Shown: piece after piece, positions 51,615 through 51,641 of the stretch
How the letters are laid out: the number at the start of each line of letters is the position of its first letter
How positions within the stretch are numbered: the first letter of the stretch is position 1
Source of the DNA: Deltaproteobacteria bacterium
GTDB lineage: Bacteria > Bdellovibrionota_B > Oligoflexia > Oligoflexales > Bog-1112
DNA length: 51,641 nt
Direction of reading: 5' to 3'
Assembly: GCA_947466225.1 (NCBI GenBank)
Contig: CANIBL010000013.1
Location: forward strand, 1 to 51,641
Notes under the pieces: model-generated
Told to the model about the DNA's origin: nothing
Databases searched by the model: none
Seen by the model: only the letters and a program-made list of their open reading frames with translations
Program-made: the position numbers and the translations under genes

Positions 51615-51641
51615 CGTCATCCCCAGCGACCGTAGGTCGCG
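51615..51641. repeat. Start of another palindromic repeat, cut by the window end
   Basis: CGTCATCCCCAGCGACCGTA followed by GGTCGCG repeats the opening of the 4592-4680 copy (CGTCATCCCCAGTGACCGTA), with compensating changes that keep the GCGACC/GGTCGC palindrome. The rest lies outside the window. Confidence 0.75.

Noticed and set aside
1-51641. CRISPR arrays or tandem repeat arrays
   Set aside because: No regularly spaced direct repeats were seen; the repeated words are dispersed palindromes.

Overview
This window is chromosomal DNA from a Gram-negative bacterium. It encodes LspA, several lipoprotein-type signal peptides, a heptosyltransferase-like GT9 enzyme, the murein-recycling pair Mpl/LdcA, and a RodZ-type scaffold. 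The gene mix (DUF1446/AtuA protein inside an acyl-CoA carboxylase operon, many unfamiliar secreted proteins and lipoproteins, a DnaQ-UvrC-type fusion, an LspA with a long insertion) recalls Bdellovibrionota/Oligoflexia or other former deltaproteobacteria. That placement is an impression from gene content, not a phylogenetic result. No rRNA, tRNA or CRISPR array was recognised.

Layout. (1) 222-5490, minus strand: glmU-like uridylyltransferase without the acetyltransferase half, glmS, uvrD/pcrA and ftsB; amino-sugar precursors for the envelope plus repair and division. (2) 5615-11317, plus strand: a HEAT-repeat protein, then the conserved rpmH-rnpA-yidD-yidC-jag-mnmE block (ribosome, RNase P, membrane insertion, tRNA modification); no dnaA or oriC is visible next to it. 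(3) 11482-18249: a small membrane protein, a phosphohexomutase, a propionyl-CoA carboxylase beta subunit, a frameshifted secreted gene, bacterioferritin and the DnaQ-UvrC-like fusion. (4) 18276-21287, plus strand: a tight cofactor/tRNA block (DOMON-like, Nfu-type, FolE, YciO-type, LipB, zinc-ribbon). (5) 21294-26253: exported proteins, including a signal-peptide-bearing protein-kinase-like protein, CtpA, a TPR lipoprotein and, divergently, RodZ. (6) 26688-28661: an XRE regulator with a metalloprotease-dead ImmA-like domain, a 58-aa partner and an unknown winged-helix protein. (7) 28664-39900, minus strand: peptidoglycan recycling (ldcA, mpl) running into a leucine/acyclic-terpene type operon (carboxylase beta, AtuA-like, enoyl-CoA hydratase, biotin carboxylase alpha). 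The last gene is separated from the others by an islet of two decayed IS5/IS427-type elements flanking a frameshifted membrane protein. (8) 40014-51342: GT9 glycosyltransferase, two overlapping large lipoproteins, lspA, a ClpC-like AAA+ unfoldase, a 2OG-Fe(II) oxygenase, a Pro-rich coiled-coil HTH protein, small lipoproteins, a UbiA prenyltransferase and an orphan winged-helix protein.

Intergenic space carries two palindromic repeat families: a CGTCAT...ATGACG element in several copies and a shorter TTTACTrGGGAA element. A composite repeat of about 140 bp lies in opposite orientations at the two ends of the window. The most unusual items are the secreted kinase-like protein, the IS-bracketed islet inside the carboxylase operon, the two frameshifted genes, the DnaQ-UvrC fusion with a degenerate GIY-YIG site, and the dead ImmA-like regulator.
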